From: Alphaproteobacteria bacterium
GTDB lineage: Bacteria; Pseudomonadota; Alphaproteobacteria; Micropepsales; Micropepsaceae
Length of the DNA: 64,000 nt
Direction: 5' to 3'
Assembly (NCBI GenBank): GCA_947465395.1
Contig: CANIAL010000011.1
Location: 16,974 to 80,973 of the forward strand
Each line of letters starts with the position of its first letter. Position 1 is the first letter of the stretch. The translations under genes and the position numbers were made by a program. A model generated the notes under the pieces. That model saw nothing but the letters and a program-made list of their open reading frames with translations. It had not been told where the DNA came from and made no database searches. Positions 48,480 through 57,751 of the stretch are shown here, piece after piece.

Positions 48480-51092
48480 CTATACGCCTAAAGCGCGCCG
48501 CAACTGGCCCAGGTCGAAGGGCTTGGTGAGATAGGTGACATCCAGGGTCGGTTTCCCGCCCGCGTCTTTGTCGCTGGAATAGCCGGACGCGATGATCACC
48601 TTGATGTCGGGGCGCAGGCGACGCGCCTCCTCCACCAGCTGGCGCCCATTCATGCCCGGCAGGCCCAGATCGGTGAGCAGGATGGAAATCTCCGGGTCCT
48701 TTTGCAGGATGGCCAGGGCTTCGGCCCCGTCACCGGCTTCCGCGGCGGTGAAGCCGATCTGCTCGATCATGTCCACCGTGGCCATGCGGATCAGCATGAC
48801 GTCTTCCACCACCAGCACCTTGGCGCGGGCGGCATCAGGGGTAACGGCGGCGGCGCTGGCGGGCGAAGGCACCGGACCGCGCGCGGTGCCGTCGAAAACG
48901 CTGCGCAGCTTCCGCGCCAACTCGTCCTTGCGGTAGGGCTTGGAGAGAAGAAAGGCGTCATCATCCAGCTTGCCATTGTGAACAATCGCATTCTGGGTAT
49001 AGCCCGAGGTGTAGAGCACCAGCAGCCCCGGCAGCATTTCCACCGCCCGGCGGGTGAATTCGCGGGTCGAGATCGGCCCCGGCATCACCACATCGGTGAA
49101 GAGCAACTGCACCTTGGCGCCGCCTTCCAGGATTTTCAGCGCCGCCCCGGCATTTTCCGCGCGCAGCACGGTGTAGCCAAGGTCGGTCAGCATATCCATG
49201 GCGGCGGCGCGCACGCCTTCATCATCTTCCACCACCAGGATGGTTTCGCTGCCGCCTTCGCTGAACTGGCCGGCAAAGGGATCGGGCGCGTCCTGCTCGC
49301 GGCGCGTGCGCGGCAGGTACATTTTCACGGTGGTGCCTTCGCCCACCTCGGAATAGATCTTGATATGCCCGCCCGACTGCTTGACGAAGCCATAGGCCTG
49401 CGCCAGGCTCAGGCCCGTGCCTTTTCCTTCCGGCTTGGTGGTGAAGAAGGGCTCGAAGACGCGGGACATCACTTCGGGCGTCATGCCCGAACCGGTGTCG
49501 CTGATGGCCAGCATCACATACTGGCCCGGCGTCACTTCCACATGCTGGCGGGAATAGGCGTCGTCCAGATAGGCATTGGCCACTTCCAGGGTCAGCTTGC
49601 CGCTGGCATCGCCGCTATTGCTCATGGCGTCGCGGGCATTGATGGCAAGGTTCAGGATCGCGTTCTCAAGCTGGTTGGGGTCCACCAGCGTGTTCCACAA
49701 GCCGCCCGCGATCACCGATTCCACTTCGATGCGCTCGCCCAAGGTGCGGCGCAGAAGATCGGCCATGTCGCGGATGACACGGCCCAGGTCGAGCGAGCGC
49801 GGGTCCAGCGCCTGGCGGCGGGCAAAGGCCAGCAACTGGCCCGTCAGGCGCGAGCCGCGCGAGACCGCGCCGATGGCGTTCTGCAGGCGCTGGCTGAGCT
49901 TGGCGCTGCCCTTGGCCTCGCCCGAGCTGACGGCCAGATCAAGATTGGCGCTGATGATCTGCAGCAGGTTGTTGAAGTCATGCGCCACGCCGCCCGTCAG
50001 ATGGCCGATGGCTTCCATCTTCTGCGACTGGCGCACCATGGATTCGGCGCGCACCCGTCCCGTCACATCCATCACGCCCATCAGGAAGCCGCCGGTGGCG
50101 ACAGGGGCGCTGTAAACCTCAAGCTCGCGGTCGGCCCAGCTTATGCGCCGAAGGTCATGGGCGGCGTCGCCAGGCTGAAAAGGCTTCAGGATATCGGCCA
50201 GCCCTTCATGCACGGCGCGCAGGTCGGGAAGATGCGTGCTGCGATTGGCCATGCTTTCGGGCAGGTTTAGCAGCCGGAAAAAATGCGCGTTGGACGTACA
50301 AAGAAGCCCGGTGGACGAAAAATAGGCGATGCCTTCGCGGGCGTTGTCCAGCGTGGCCTGCAGGATGGCCGCTTCATTGGCGCGGTCGCGTTCGGCCTTG
50401 CCCAGGCTGAGATTGTTGCGCACCAGCAATGCCGCGGCGATCAGCAGGATGCCCAGCGTCAGAAGCCCGGCGCTGATGGCGGCGGTGATCTCGAAGCGTT
50501 CCTGTTCGCGCCGCGCGGTGTCGCGCTGGGCCAGCAGTTGCTGTTCCTCGGCCATGCCCGCGGTGGTTTCCGCGCGCAACGCGTCCATCCGCGCCTTGCC
50601 CGCCGCCAGCGCCTCGATCAGTTGGGGCGTGACGGCAGCGCCTGTGGGCGCCATGCCCAGGGTGGCGTCAAAAGCGGCAAAGCGTTCATCGATCAGCCGC
50701 TTGAGGTCGGCGGCGCGGCGCTGCTGGCCGGGATTGTCGCGTGTCAGGTCTGCGAAGCGGGCCACGTCGGCGGCGACGCGGGCGCGTGCGGCCTGGTAAG
50801 GCTCCAGGAAATTGGACTGGTGGGTGAGAAGAAAGCCGCGCTGGCCGGTTTCGGCATCGCGCATGTCGCCCAGAACCAGTTCCAGCTGCTGGCCCACTTC
50901 ATAGGTGTGCCGGACCAGCGCCTGGGCATCGCGCTCGTTCGCGGCGAATTGCACGGTGATGTAGACCACCACCGCCAGCACAAGAAAAAGTGGCACCGCG
51001 CCCAGCAGCACCAACCTGTTGGCAGCCAAAATGCCCCCGACCGCAGAATCCCGCGAGGCAGAACGCGCTAAATCTGGTTCGGTTCCAGCCAT
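48480..51092 (-). CDS. CHASE3 hybrid sensor histidine kinase with two receiver domains
   Basis: 870 residues. A first membrane helix (about 25-47) precedes a periplasmic CHASE3 domain (about 48-180: LVLGDMRDAETGQRGFLLTH), a second helix follows (about 205-225), then a PAS-like segment, HisKA with the phospho-acceptor in GGVAHDFNNLLQII, HATPase_c with EPFFTTKPEGKGTGLSLAQ, and two C-terminal receiver domains (ILVVEDDEGVRAAA with Asp in LLFTDVVMPG, and VLVVEDVMLIRMA with Asp in LLTDLGLPG). No response regulator with an output domain is adjacent, so the phosphate goes elsewhere. Confidence 0.93.
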   Translation of the reverse strand: MAGTEPDLARSASRDSAVGGILAANRLVLLGAVPLFLVLAVVVYITVQFAANERDAQALVRHTYEVGQQLELVLGDMRDAETGQRGFLLTHQSNFLEPYQAARARVAADVARFADLTRDNPGQQRRAADLKRLIDERFAAFDATLGMAPTGAAVTPQLIEALAAGKARMDALRAETTAGMAEEQQLLAQRDTARREQERFEITAAISAGLLTLGILLIAAALLVRNNLSLGKAERDRANEAAILQATLDNAREGIAYFSSTGLLCTSNAHFFRLLNLPESMANRSTHLPDLRAVHEGLADILKPFQPGDAAHDLRRISWADRELEVYSAPVATGGFLMGVMDVTGRVRAESMVRQSQKMEAIGHLTGGVAHDFNNLLQIISANLDLAVSSGEAKGSAKLSQRLQNAIGAVSRGSRLTGQLLAFARRQALDPRSLDLGRVIRDMADLLRRTLGERIEVESVIAGGLWNTLVDPNQLENAILNLAINARDAMSNSGDASGKLTLEVANAYLDDAYSRQHVEVTPGQYVMLAISDTGSGMTPEVMSRVFEPFFTTKPEGKGTGLSLAQAYGFVKQSGGHIKIYSEVGEGTTVKMYLPRTRREQDAPDPFAGQFSEGGSETILVVEDDEGVRAAAMDMLTDLGYTVLRAENAGAALKILEGGAKVQLLFTDVVMPGPISTREFTRRAVEMLPGLLVLYTSGYTQNAIVHNGKLDDDAFLLSKPYRKDELARKLRSVFDGTARGPVPSPASAAAVTPDAARAKVLVVEDVMLIRMATVDMIEQIGFTAAEAGDGAEALAILQKDPEISILLTDLGLPGMNGRQLVEEARRLRPDIKVIIASGYSSDKDAGGKPTLDVTYLTKPFDLGQLRRALGV

Positions 51093-51172
51093 TGCCGGGG
51101 AATGTAGGGGGCGGGCATGGAAAAGCTAGGGGCAAAGCGTACCAAAAGCCCCTGCCAAAAGCCCTTGGGCCT

Positions 51173-51634
51173 CTAGCGGAACCGCCAGCCATCCACCTCG
51201 CGGCAGGCGGTGCCCATGACGGTGCGTTCTTCGGGCTGGTTCAGCGCGACCTGGATCGTGATGTCCCGGCAGGAAGTGGCGCCGTCCGTGAAATCGCGGG
51301 TGGCGCGGAAGCGGCCGTCGCTCCGCAGGGCGTGCCAGTCATGCCATTCGCCCATGGGGCCGGACAGGCCGTCCACGAAAACCTTGTAGACCATGGGCCG
51401 GTCCAGGGCGTCGATCGAACGCACCAGGTCCTGCCCCGTCAGGCCGCCAAAAAAGCCATCCACCACGCTGTCAGAGATTTCGTTCTGGGGCTTTAGCGGC
51501 CCCTTGCCGGTGACGGTGACGGATTCATTGGGATTGCCCGAAGACGTCACGGGCGCGCTGGTCTGCGCCCGGGTCGGTGCCATGGCAGGCGCCGCCAGCA
51601 TCACGGCAACCAGAGCGGGTAAGATCAATTTCAT
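51173..51634 (-). CDS. Exported protein of unknown function
   Basis: 153 residues with a signal peptide (MKLILPALVAVMLAAPAMA or slightly longer, to RAQ). The mature part has a VTVTGKGPLKPQNE segment and two cysteines (SCRDIT, ACREVDGW) that could form a disulfide. Conserved-looking but not recognised. It lies 80 bp upstream (in transcription) of the kinase gene on the same strand. Confidence 0.7.
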   Translation of the reverse strand: MKLILPALVAVMLAAPAMAPTRAQTSAPVTSSGNPNESVTVTGKGPLKPQNEISDSVVDGFFGGLTGQDLVRSIDALDRPMVYKVFVDGLSGPMGEWHDWHALRSDGRFRATRDFTDGATSCRDITIQVALNQPEERTVMGTACREVDGWRFR

Positions 51635-51717
51635 CCCTGGAACTCCTAACCATTACGGAGAGAACGCGCAAATTGGCCGAATGCCCCTGCCCGCTGATTT
51701 TATTTCGGCGCGGATAC

Positions 51718-52587
51718 CTATTTCGGCATCGGAACAGACATGATCTTGCCCGTGCCCCGTTCGGTGAACCACAGCGTGTCACCGGCCGGTTCGACACCCG
51801 TGGGCGTCTTCAGCCCATCCTTGATGACCGCCACGTGAGCAATATCGCCATTGATGGTGAGCGACACGACATTGCCGCTGCCGCCATTGGCCACGAACAA
51901 TTTGCCGCCCGCAGCACGCATGCCATCCAGCCCGCGCAGCGGCGCATCCATCCAGATGTCCACTGGCGCGCCGGGCTTGCCCGATGCATCCACCGGAATG
52001 CGGTAGAGCTTGTTGAAGATGACGCTGTTTATATAAAGCGTGCCGTCCAGGAATGTCAGCCCGTCAATGCCGTTGAGAAGGCGGTTATCCATCCACAATT
52101 CGGCCGCCGTCGCGCCAGGCGCCAGGCGATAGATTTTCGCATTGCCGGTGTCGGAGATGTAGAGCGCCTTGTCGGGGCCAACGCTCATGTCGTTGCAGGT
52201 GGTGTTGTCGCCCGGCAACGGCCAGCGCAATTTTTCCTTGGCCGTGGCGATGTCAAAACCGCGCAGGACAGTGTGGCGCTGCATCGGCGTGGTGCCGGCA
52301 ACCGGCGTGAGTTGGCAGGCCCACAGCGTGTCACCCACAGCCAGCTGACCGAAAAAGAATGTGCCGGAGCCTTCGCCGCTGGCATCCGTGAAAATATCGG
52401 CAGCGGAAGCGCCCTTCTTGACGCGATAGATGAAAGGCGAACTGGCGCTGCCCGCGATGACGCTGCCGTCACGCGCCACGGTCATGCTTTCGGGCTGGGA
52501 CTTGTCATCATGAATCAGGATTTCCGCGGCCATGGCGGACGGCGCGCCAAAAGCCAGAAGAATCAATGCCGCAGCAAATTGTTTCAT
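51718..52587 (-). CDS. Exported SMP-30/NHL-type beta-propeller protein (gluconolactonase-like)
   Basis: 289 residues with a signal peptide (ending AMA-AE, about residue 20). Propeller repeats are visible as DKALYISDTGNAKIYRL, DGLTFLDGTLYINSVIF and VEPAGDTLWFTERG. These belong to the SMP-30/gluconolactonase or Vgb-like group. It is divergent from a PQQ sugar dehydrogenase with 80 bp between, which suggests hydrolysis of the lactone made by that enzyme; the metal ligands of a true lactonase are not certain. Confidence 0.65.
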   Translation of the reverse strand: MKQFAAALILLAFGAPSAMAAEILIHDDKSQPESMTVARDGSVIAGSASSPFIYRVKKGASAADIFTDASGEGSGTFFFGQLAVGDTLWACQLTPVAGTTPMQRHTVLRGFDIATAKEKLRWPLPGDNTTCNDMSVGPDKALYISDTGNAKIYRLAPGATAAELWMDNRLLNGIDGLTFLDGTLYINSVIFNKLYRIPVDASGKPGAPVDIWMDAPLRGLDGMRAAGGKLFVANGGSGNVVSLTINGDIAHVAVIKDGLKTPTGVEPAGDTLWFTERGTGKIMSVPMPK

Positions 52588-52667
52588 GATGCCCCTCCGT
52601 TATGTGCCGATATACATAACGCAAAGGCCCGGTGTATAAAAGCCGACAAACCAGAGAGGCGCGCGCC

Positions 52668-53897
52668 ATGAAGACAAGTTGGATGATGATGCTTTCCGCC
52701 GCAGCGATTTCGCTGACCGCCATTCACGCGCACGCGCAGGTGAATGCGGGCGAGCAAAAGCCGGAAGCGGCCAATCCCTTCACCATGACCAAGATCGCCA
52801 ATTTCAGCCTGCCCTGGCGGCTGGCGTTCCTGCCCGATGGCCGCATGCTGGTCACCGAAAAGACCGGCCCCATCTGGGTGGTGACGCAAAAGGGCGAAAA
52901 GCTTCCCGTCGCCAATGTGCCGAAGGTCTATTACCAGGGCCAGAACGGCATGCTGGGCATCTTCCTGTCGCCGCATTACGCCACCGATCACAATGTCTAT
53001 GTCACCTATATGGAGCCGGGCGATTATGGCGGCGCGCTGGTGATGGCGCGCGCCAAGCTGGGCCTGAACGACAAGGGCGGCAGTCTGGATGGATTGGAAG
53101 TGCTGTGGCGCCAGCATCCGCCCGGCAAGGGCGGACAGCCCGGCGCCCAGATCACCTTTTCGCCGGATGGCAAATATCTTTTCCTGACCGTGGGCGAACG
53201 CCAGCGCATGACGCCGGCGCAAGATCCCAGCCAGCCGGAGGGAAAGATTTTGCGCCTGACGCTTGATGGCAAGCCCGCGCCGGGAAACCCGATGGCAGGC
53301 AAGACCGGCGACAAGAGCATTGCGCTAATTGATCCGCCCCGCGACACCGAAACGGCCAAGACCGCGCCGGTGGTCAGCACATACACTTATACCAGTCCCA
53401 ATCTGACGCCGTCCGAAACCTGGAGCACCGGCCACCGCACGCCTTATGGTTTGGCGTTCGCGCCGGACGGGCGGCTGTGGGAGGCCGAGCATGGCCCGCG
53501 CGGCGGCGATGAACTGAACCTGATCGAGCCGGGCAAGAATTACGGCTGGCCGCTGGCGTCATACGCCACCAACTATAATGGCGTGCCGATCCCCAGCCCG
53601 GACACACGGCCTGATCTTGCCAAGCCCGTGATCTATTGGACGCCGATCATCGCGCCGGGAAACCTGATCTTCTACAAGGGCGCCATGTTTCCGCAGTGGA
53701 ACGGCTCGGCCCTGATGGGCGGTCTGGATTCCCAGGCGCTGTTCCGCGTTACCTTTGACGGCAAGGGCGGCGCCAAGCCGGCCGAGCGCTGGAGCGTGGG
53801 CCACCGCATCCGCGACGTGGAAGTGGGACCGGACGGCGCGCTGTGGATGCTGGAAGACGCCAACCCTGGCGGGCTTTATCGCGTCACGCCCAAGTAA
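52668..53897 (+). CDS. Soluble PQQ-dependent aldose sugar dehydrogenase
   Basis: 409 residues from ATG 52668, signal peptide ending AHAQ (about residue 24). The six-bladed GDH-B-type propeller shows LPWRLAFLPDGRMLVTEKTG, GQNGMLGIFLSPHYATD, GHRTPYGLAFAPDGRLWEAE, HGPRGGDELNLIEPGKNYGW, all typical of YliI/Asd enzymes. It oxidises aldoses to lactones in the periplasm with PQQ as cofactor; no pqq genes are in the window. The alternative start at 52632 precedes the signal peptide. Confidence 0.92.
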   Translation: MKTSWMMMLSAAAISLTAIHAHAQVNAGEQKPEAANPFTMTKIANFSLPWRLAFLPDGRMLVTEKTGPIWVVTQKGEKLPVANVPKVYYQGQNGMLGIFLSPHYATDHNVYVTYMEPGDYGGALVMARAKLGLNDKGGSLDGLEVLWRQHPPGKGGQPGAQITFSPDGKYLFLTVGERQRMTPAQDPSQPEGKILRLTLDGKPAPGNPMAGKTGDKSIALIDPPRDTETAKTAPVVSTYTYTSPNLTPSETWSTGHRTPYGLAFAPDGRLWEAEHGPRGGDELNLIEPGKNYGWPLASYATNYNGVPIPSPDTRPDLAKPVIYWTPIIAPGNLIFYKGAMFPQWNGSALMGGLDSQALFRVTFDGKGGAKPAERWSVGHRIRDVEVGPDGALWMLEDANPGGLYRVTPK

Positions 53898-53986
53898 TAT
53901 AGTCCGGCGATAGATTGAATACCGGCGGGCGGAAATTACTCCGCGCCTGAACGCCGGTGTGCATTGATTTCAAGCCGGGGGGCATC

Positions 53987-54757
53987 ATGCGATTGCCACA
54001 AGCCATTTTGGGTTGGGCGCTGTTGGGGTTGGTGCTGGGCGCAGCGCCCGCGCGCGCCGATGTCTGCGAAATGGAGTGGCAGGCCTTTGACCACATCCGG
54101 GGGCCCGGCTGGACGACCAATCTGAACGAACTCATGACGCGCGAAAATAACATGCGCGCCGTCAGGAACATGGCGTTCGGCAATAGCTGGCCGGACAGCG
54201 CGGGCATCAAGCCAGCCCAGCCGCTGGCGGCCCTGCGCAAACTGCAAGACAGTTTCGCCCGCGATGCCGGCACGGAGAAGGCGGCGGATGCCAAAGCGCT
54301 GCTAAGGCTAGGCATTTGCCAGCTGCAGGCCATGGCCGATGAACTGGAAGCCCGGGCCCGGCCCCAGCCGGCAAGGCCGATAAACACACCCCCGGCCAAA
54401 CCCGCAACCGCTGTACGGGACATGAAAAAGGCACCGAAGCCCGCCGCCGAAATCGCCAATCGCTGTATCGGTCTTCGCCATGGCGAAACGCTGTATGGCG
54501 GCTTCACCAACGCCTGCGCCTTTCCCGTTGCCGTCACCTGGTGCGCCTGGCATCCGGCCAAGGGCGCCTGGAGCGAAGCGTTCGATTGCGACAAGGATGC
54601 GTTCGGGCGCGGGGGCCTGGCCACCATCGCCGCCAACGCGCAAGAAGCCAGCCACACCCACAATGCCGAAAAGATATTCTGGTTCGCCTGCCGCCGGCCT
54701 TCCTATCCCAGGGTGACCTATAAATCCGGCATCGGCTTTCGGGGGCATTGCGAATGA
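53987..54757 (+). CDS. Exported protein of unknown function
   Basis: 256 residues from ATG 53987, signal peptide ending ARA-DV. Residues 1-130 are helical and contain EMEWQAFDHI; a proline-rich linker (RPQPARPINTPPAKPATA) leads to a C-terminal domain rich in Cys and Trp (NACAFPVAVTWCAWHP, WFACRRPSYP). The architecture is a two-domain periplasmic protein; family not recognised. Its stop overlaps the zinc-ribbon gene start (ATGA). Confidence 0.72.
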   Translation: MRLPQAILGWALLGLVLGAAPARADVCEMEWQAFDHIRGPGWTTNLNELMTRENNMRAVRNMAFGNSWPDSAGIKPAQPLAALRKLQDSFARDAGTEKAADAKALLRLGICQLQAMADELEARARPQPARPINTPPAKPATAVRDMKKAPKPAAEIANRCIGLRHGETLYGGFTNACAFPVAVTWCAWHPAKGAWSEAFDCDKDAFGRGGLATIAANAQEASHTHNAEKIFWFACRRPSYPRVTYKSGIGFRGHCE

Positions 54758-55164
54758 CATATTGCCCGCAATGCGGCGCCCAACTTCCCGAAGCGGCCAA
54801 ATTCTGCAGCGGCTGCGGCAAGGCGCTGGCCGCGCCCGTTCGCAAGGCCTGGCCGTTCTGGGTCAAATGGCTGCTGGTGACGCCCGCCTTGCTGATCGCG
54901 GCGCTGCTGGCGCTGGGTTATTTTGCGCAAATGCGGGAGGCGGATCGCCAGGCGCGGGAGCACATGCTGGCGGAAGCGCAATCACCCATTGACGCCAACC
55001 TGGTGGACGGCGTTGACGCCATGCCGGTGACCAGCAGGGGCGTCTATTACCTTTCCCAGTTCGCGCTGAAAATGAATTCGCGCGACGGCCTTGCGCCCAC
55101 GCCGGATGCGGCGGGCGGCAGCGGCGTTCCGGATTCCGGCGGGCCGGGCTTGCACAAGCCATAA
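54754..55164 (+). CDS. Zinc-ribbon membrane protein of unknown function
   Basis: 136 residues. An N-terminal zinc ribbon with two CxxC pairs (CPQCGAQLPEAAKFCSGCG) is followed by one transmembrane helix (about 35-57, WLLVTPALLIAALLALGYF) and a periplasmic tail. It is coupled to the preceding exported protein by ATGA overlap. Possibly a small regulatory or assembly factor; function unknown. Confidence 0.75.
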   Translation: MTYCPQCGAQLPEAAKFCSGCGKALAAPVRKAWPFWVKWLLVTPALLIAALLALGYFAQMREADRQAREHMLAEAQSPIDANLVDGVDAMPVTSRGVYYLSQFALKMNSRDGLAPTPDAAGGSGVPDSGGPGLHKP

Positions 55165-55230
55165 ACGGAGCCGCGACCATTAAAAGAGTTTGGCTGTGGA
55201 CGCAGTGTCGTCCGAACCTAGCTCCGCCCC

Positions 55231-55410
55231 CAATTCCCTGTTTATCAGGGAAATAACAGGGAATTTTCGGAAATAAGGCACTTTGGGCACCCTCGCGCAG
55301 CCAGATACAGGCGCGGTTTCAGGGAGTTACCCGCTATTTCCTGCTAAAATTATCAGGGAATTTTGCAGCGGATAACAGGGAATTGTTCTGAAGGAACAGG
55401 GAATTTTTTG
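55231..55410. repeat. Array of CAGGGAATT motifs
   Basis: At least six copies of (A)ACAGGGAATT or close variants at 55232-55242 (inverted), 55246, 55255-55265, 55319, 55352 and 55375, 55395 in 180 bp, with the inverted copy and 55255-55265 forming a perfect 11-bp inverted repeat. Similar motif groups recur in intergenic regions of alphaproteobacteria near mobile DNA, as I recall. The whole gap 55165-55697 has no gene that I can support. Confidence 0.7.
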
Positions 55411-55697
55411 ATGGCACCAAAGGGCGCAGACTATTCGGCCGGAGTTAAAAGTAATTTTAATTACCGGGCATCCTGAAGAGCTTCCCAGCGGTAATTCATT
55501 GGAGGCTCGAGAAATTAGAACGCTTGTAAAACCTTTCGACCTTCAAAAATTATGCGGTTTAGCTGCGGATATGTTGCTCCGTCCGTAATACAACCCGGCT
55601 CGCTATTTTCTAGCGGTATCATGCACGCGCTCAAAAACTTCTGCGTATGGATGGTCGACGCATCAGGACAAGTGCGGGTCCCGGGCGGGAGATTGTT

Positions 55698-56450
55698 TCA
55701 GCGCAAATATCTTGCCAGGGCGAAGTAAGCGCGGCGCGGCAAAAGGTAGAGAATGTCGAAAATCAGTGCCATCTGCCAAGGAAAGCGTATCTCAAAGCGG
55801 TCTTTGCCCAACCCCGCGGCAATACATTCCGCGGCAGTTTCCGGCGCCATCAGAAATGGCATGGAAAAATCGTTTTTGTCTGTCAGCCGGGTTCGCACAA
55901 ATCCCGGGCTCACAAGCTGGACCTTTATCCGGGTATCACTAAGGTCCATCCTCAGATTTTCGGCAAAATGATTAAGCCCGGCCTTGCTGGCACCGTAGCC
56001 GATTGCGTTGGGCAGCCCCCTGTAACCGGCAATGCTTCCAACAAGAACGATATGCCCCATATTGCGCTCCAAAAAGTTTGGCAATATGCAGGCAAGTGCG
56101 CGGAAGGCACCGGTGAGGTTCACCTCTATCATTGTCTCAGCGGATTCGAGAACGAATGCCTTTGCGCTCATGGGTTCATATGCGCCGGCATTGTAGATAA
56201 ACACATTGGCGCCACCAGCCTCACGCCAGTTTTCGCGGACGGTGTTCCAGGCTGCGATTATTGACGCGGGCTTCTGGACATCGAGCGGCGCAACCAGATG
56301 CCCCGCGCCGGCGAGTTCGGAAGACAATGCGCCGAGCTTGTCTGCGTCCCGCGCACTGAGCGCGATTGTGTAGCCGTCCATGGCCAGCCGGCGCGCCAAT
56401 GACGCTCCGATGCCGTCACTGGCGCCAATCAGCCAGACATTTTTGGTCAT
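55698..56450 (-). CDS. Short-chain dehydrogenase/reductase
   Basis: 250 residues, classical SDR: GASDGIGAS at residues 8-16, catalytic Ser in VGSIAG and YGASKAG for Tyr/Lys. The C-terminus has an aromatic, membrane-active segment (MALIFDILYLLPRRAYF). The ATG at 56450 overlaps the MFS stop by 4 nt; the longer frame from 56552 lies in that gene. Relatives are often found with MFS, cyclopropane fatty acid synthase and flavoprotein genes in lipid-stress operons, but those other members are absent here. Confidence 0.87.
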   Translation of the reverse strand: MTKNVWLIGASDGIGASLARRLAMDGYTIALSARDADKLGALSSELAGAGHLVAPLDVQKPASIIAAWNTVRENWREAGGANVFIYNAGAYEPMSAKAFVLESAETMIEVNLTGAFRALACILPNFLERNMGHIVLVGSIAGYRGLPNAIGYGASKAGLNHFAENLRMDLSDTRIKVQLVSPGFVRTRLTDKNDFSMPFLMAPETAAECIAAGLGKDRFEIRFPWQMALIFDILYLLPRRAYFALARYLR

Positions 56451-57751
56451 GTATTGCCTCCGGGCGTCCCGGCGGGCGCCAGCCGAATTGTTTGGCGCTG
56501 CGTGAGTGGACTGAAATAGAGCGCGGCAGCAGCAGCGACCTTGCAAGCGCATGGCAGCAGCGCGTAGGCAAACGATAACAGGCCCAAAGCGTGGGCATTG
56601 TTGGCGATGCCGGGACTATAACCACCTGCTGTCAGCAATGGCAGCGTGATGCCGGCGGCAAGGGCAAGCGCGGCTTTGTTGAGAAAGTTCCACCAGCCAA
56701 AACCCGCACCCAGTTGGGCCCGCGCTGACACTAATTCTTCGGCAAAAAGAGACGGAAGCAGCACAGTATCGGCGCCCAAAGTCATCCCTGAAAGAAAACA
56801 TATGACATAAAAGGCGTGCGCGTCGCCCGGTTCTAACAGCGCGGCCCAGATGAAACAGCAGATCGCCGCAAACATGGAAATCAGCAGTGTGTTGATCTTT
56901 CCAATGATTGCGCTGAGCCGTGACCATAACGGCATGCCGATGACAGCGCTAAGGAAGTAAAGGCCGAGCATCAGCCCGGCCTGATTTGGAACGCCAAGAA
57001 TATCGCCGACAAAGAAAAGAAAAAGTGTCGAAGTGATCGCCAAAGGCAAGGCGTTGACAAGAATCACGAACAGCATCCAGCGCAAGCGGCGATTTTGCAG
57101 CAAGCCAAAGGGAAGGAATCGCGATTGTGGCGAATCGGCCTGGCCAGCCCGCAGCCTTAGCGTGACGCAAGCCGCGATTGTCAGCAATATGGGCAGTATT
57201 ATTCCCAGCATGCCATATGCCGCCTTGGGCGAGAACGTACCTATCAGCGCCGACGGCAAAATGGAAGCCGCCAAGACGCCAATGAGCATCGCACCCTCTC
57301 GCCAGAGCGCGACGCGCGTGTGCCCCTGCGCGGAATGGGCAAGGCCAACGCCCATGGCATAATAGTTTATCATCAGGATCGAGAAGCCAGCGTATGTCAC
57401 GATGAGGCTGGCGGCGAGCCAAACAGCGGCGGACCCGCGATGGGACAGCCCGGGTGGATGGAAGAGGGCGAAATAGCCGAGCGCCAATATCGGCACGGCA
57501 ATCGCCATTATAGTTCGCCGGTTTCGCTGCAATGCGTCACTTAGGCTGCCGATCAGGGGATCGGCGACCATATCCATGCTGCGCACGGCCAGAAGAATAA
57601 AACCAATTGTTGCGAGAGGAAGCGAGGAGACAGTCGCATAAAGATTGGGCACATGGACATAGAGCGGCAGGCTCGCAAAGGCGAGGGGCACGCCGAGTAC
57701 CGCATATAGCGCATAGCGCGATGTCGGCAGGCGCTGTTCTAAAACGTCCAT
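56447..57751 (-). CDS. MFS/GPH-type transporter
   Basis: 434 residues, twelve predicted membrane segments. The DMVADPLIGSLSDALQRNRR loop after helix 2 (in part DPLIGSLSD) is the signature of the GPH:cation symporter subgroup (MelB-like, MFS_2). Substrates of this subgroup are glycosides, but members paired with SDR genes have no known substrate. It is translationally coupled to the downstream SDR. Confidence 0.85.
   Translation of the reverse strand: MDVLEQRLPTSRYALYAVLGVPLAFASLPLYVHVPNLYATVSSLPLATIGFILLAVRSMDMVADPLIGSLSDALQRNRRTIMAIAVPILALGYFALFHPPGLSHRGSAAVWLAASLIVTYAGFSILMINYYAMGVGLAHSAQGHTRVALWREGAMLIGVLAASILPSALIGTFSPKAAYGMLGIILPILLTIAACVTLRLRAGQADSPQSRFLPFGLLQNRRLRWMLFVILVNALPLAITSTLFLFFVGDILGVPNQAGLMLGLYFLSAVIGMPLWSRLSAIIGKINTLLISMFAAICCFIWAALLEPGDAHAFYVICFLSGMTLGADTVLLPSLFAEELVSARAQLGAGFGWWNFLNKAALALAAGITLPLLTAGGYSPGIANNAHALGLLSFAYALLPCACKVAAAAALYFSPLTQRQTIRLAPAGTPGGNT

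Noticed and set aside
48702..50270. 522-codon open frame on the plus strand
   Set aside because: Antisense to the hybrid histidine kinase; histidine- and glutamine-rich composition typical of a shadow frame.
55165..55697. CRISPR array around the CAGGGAATT motifs
   Set aside because: Repeat units are only 9-12 nt, with irregular spacing and mixed orientation, and there are no cas genes.
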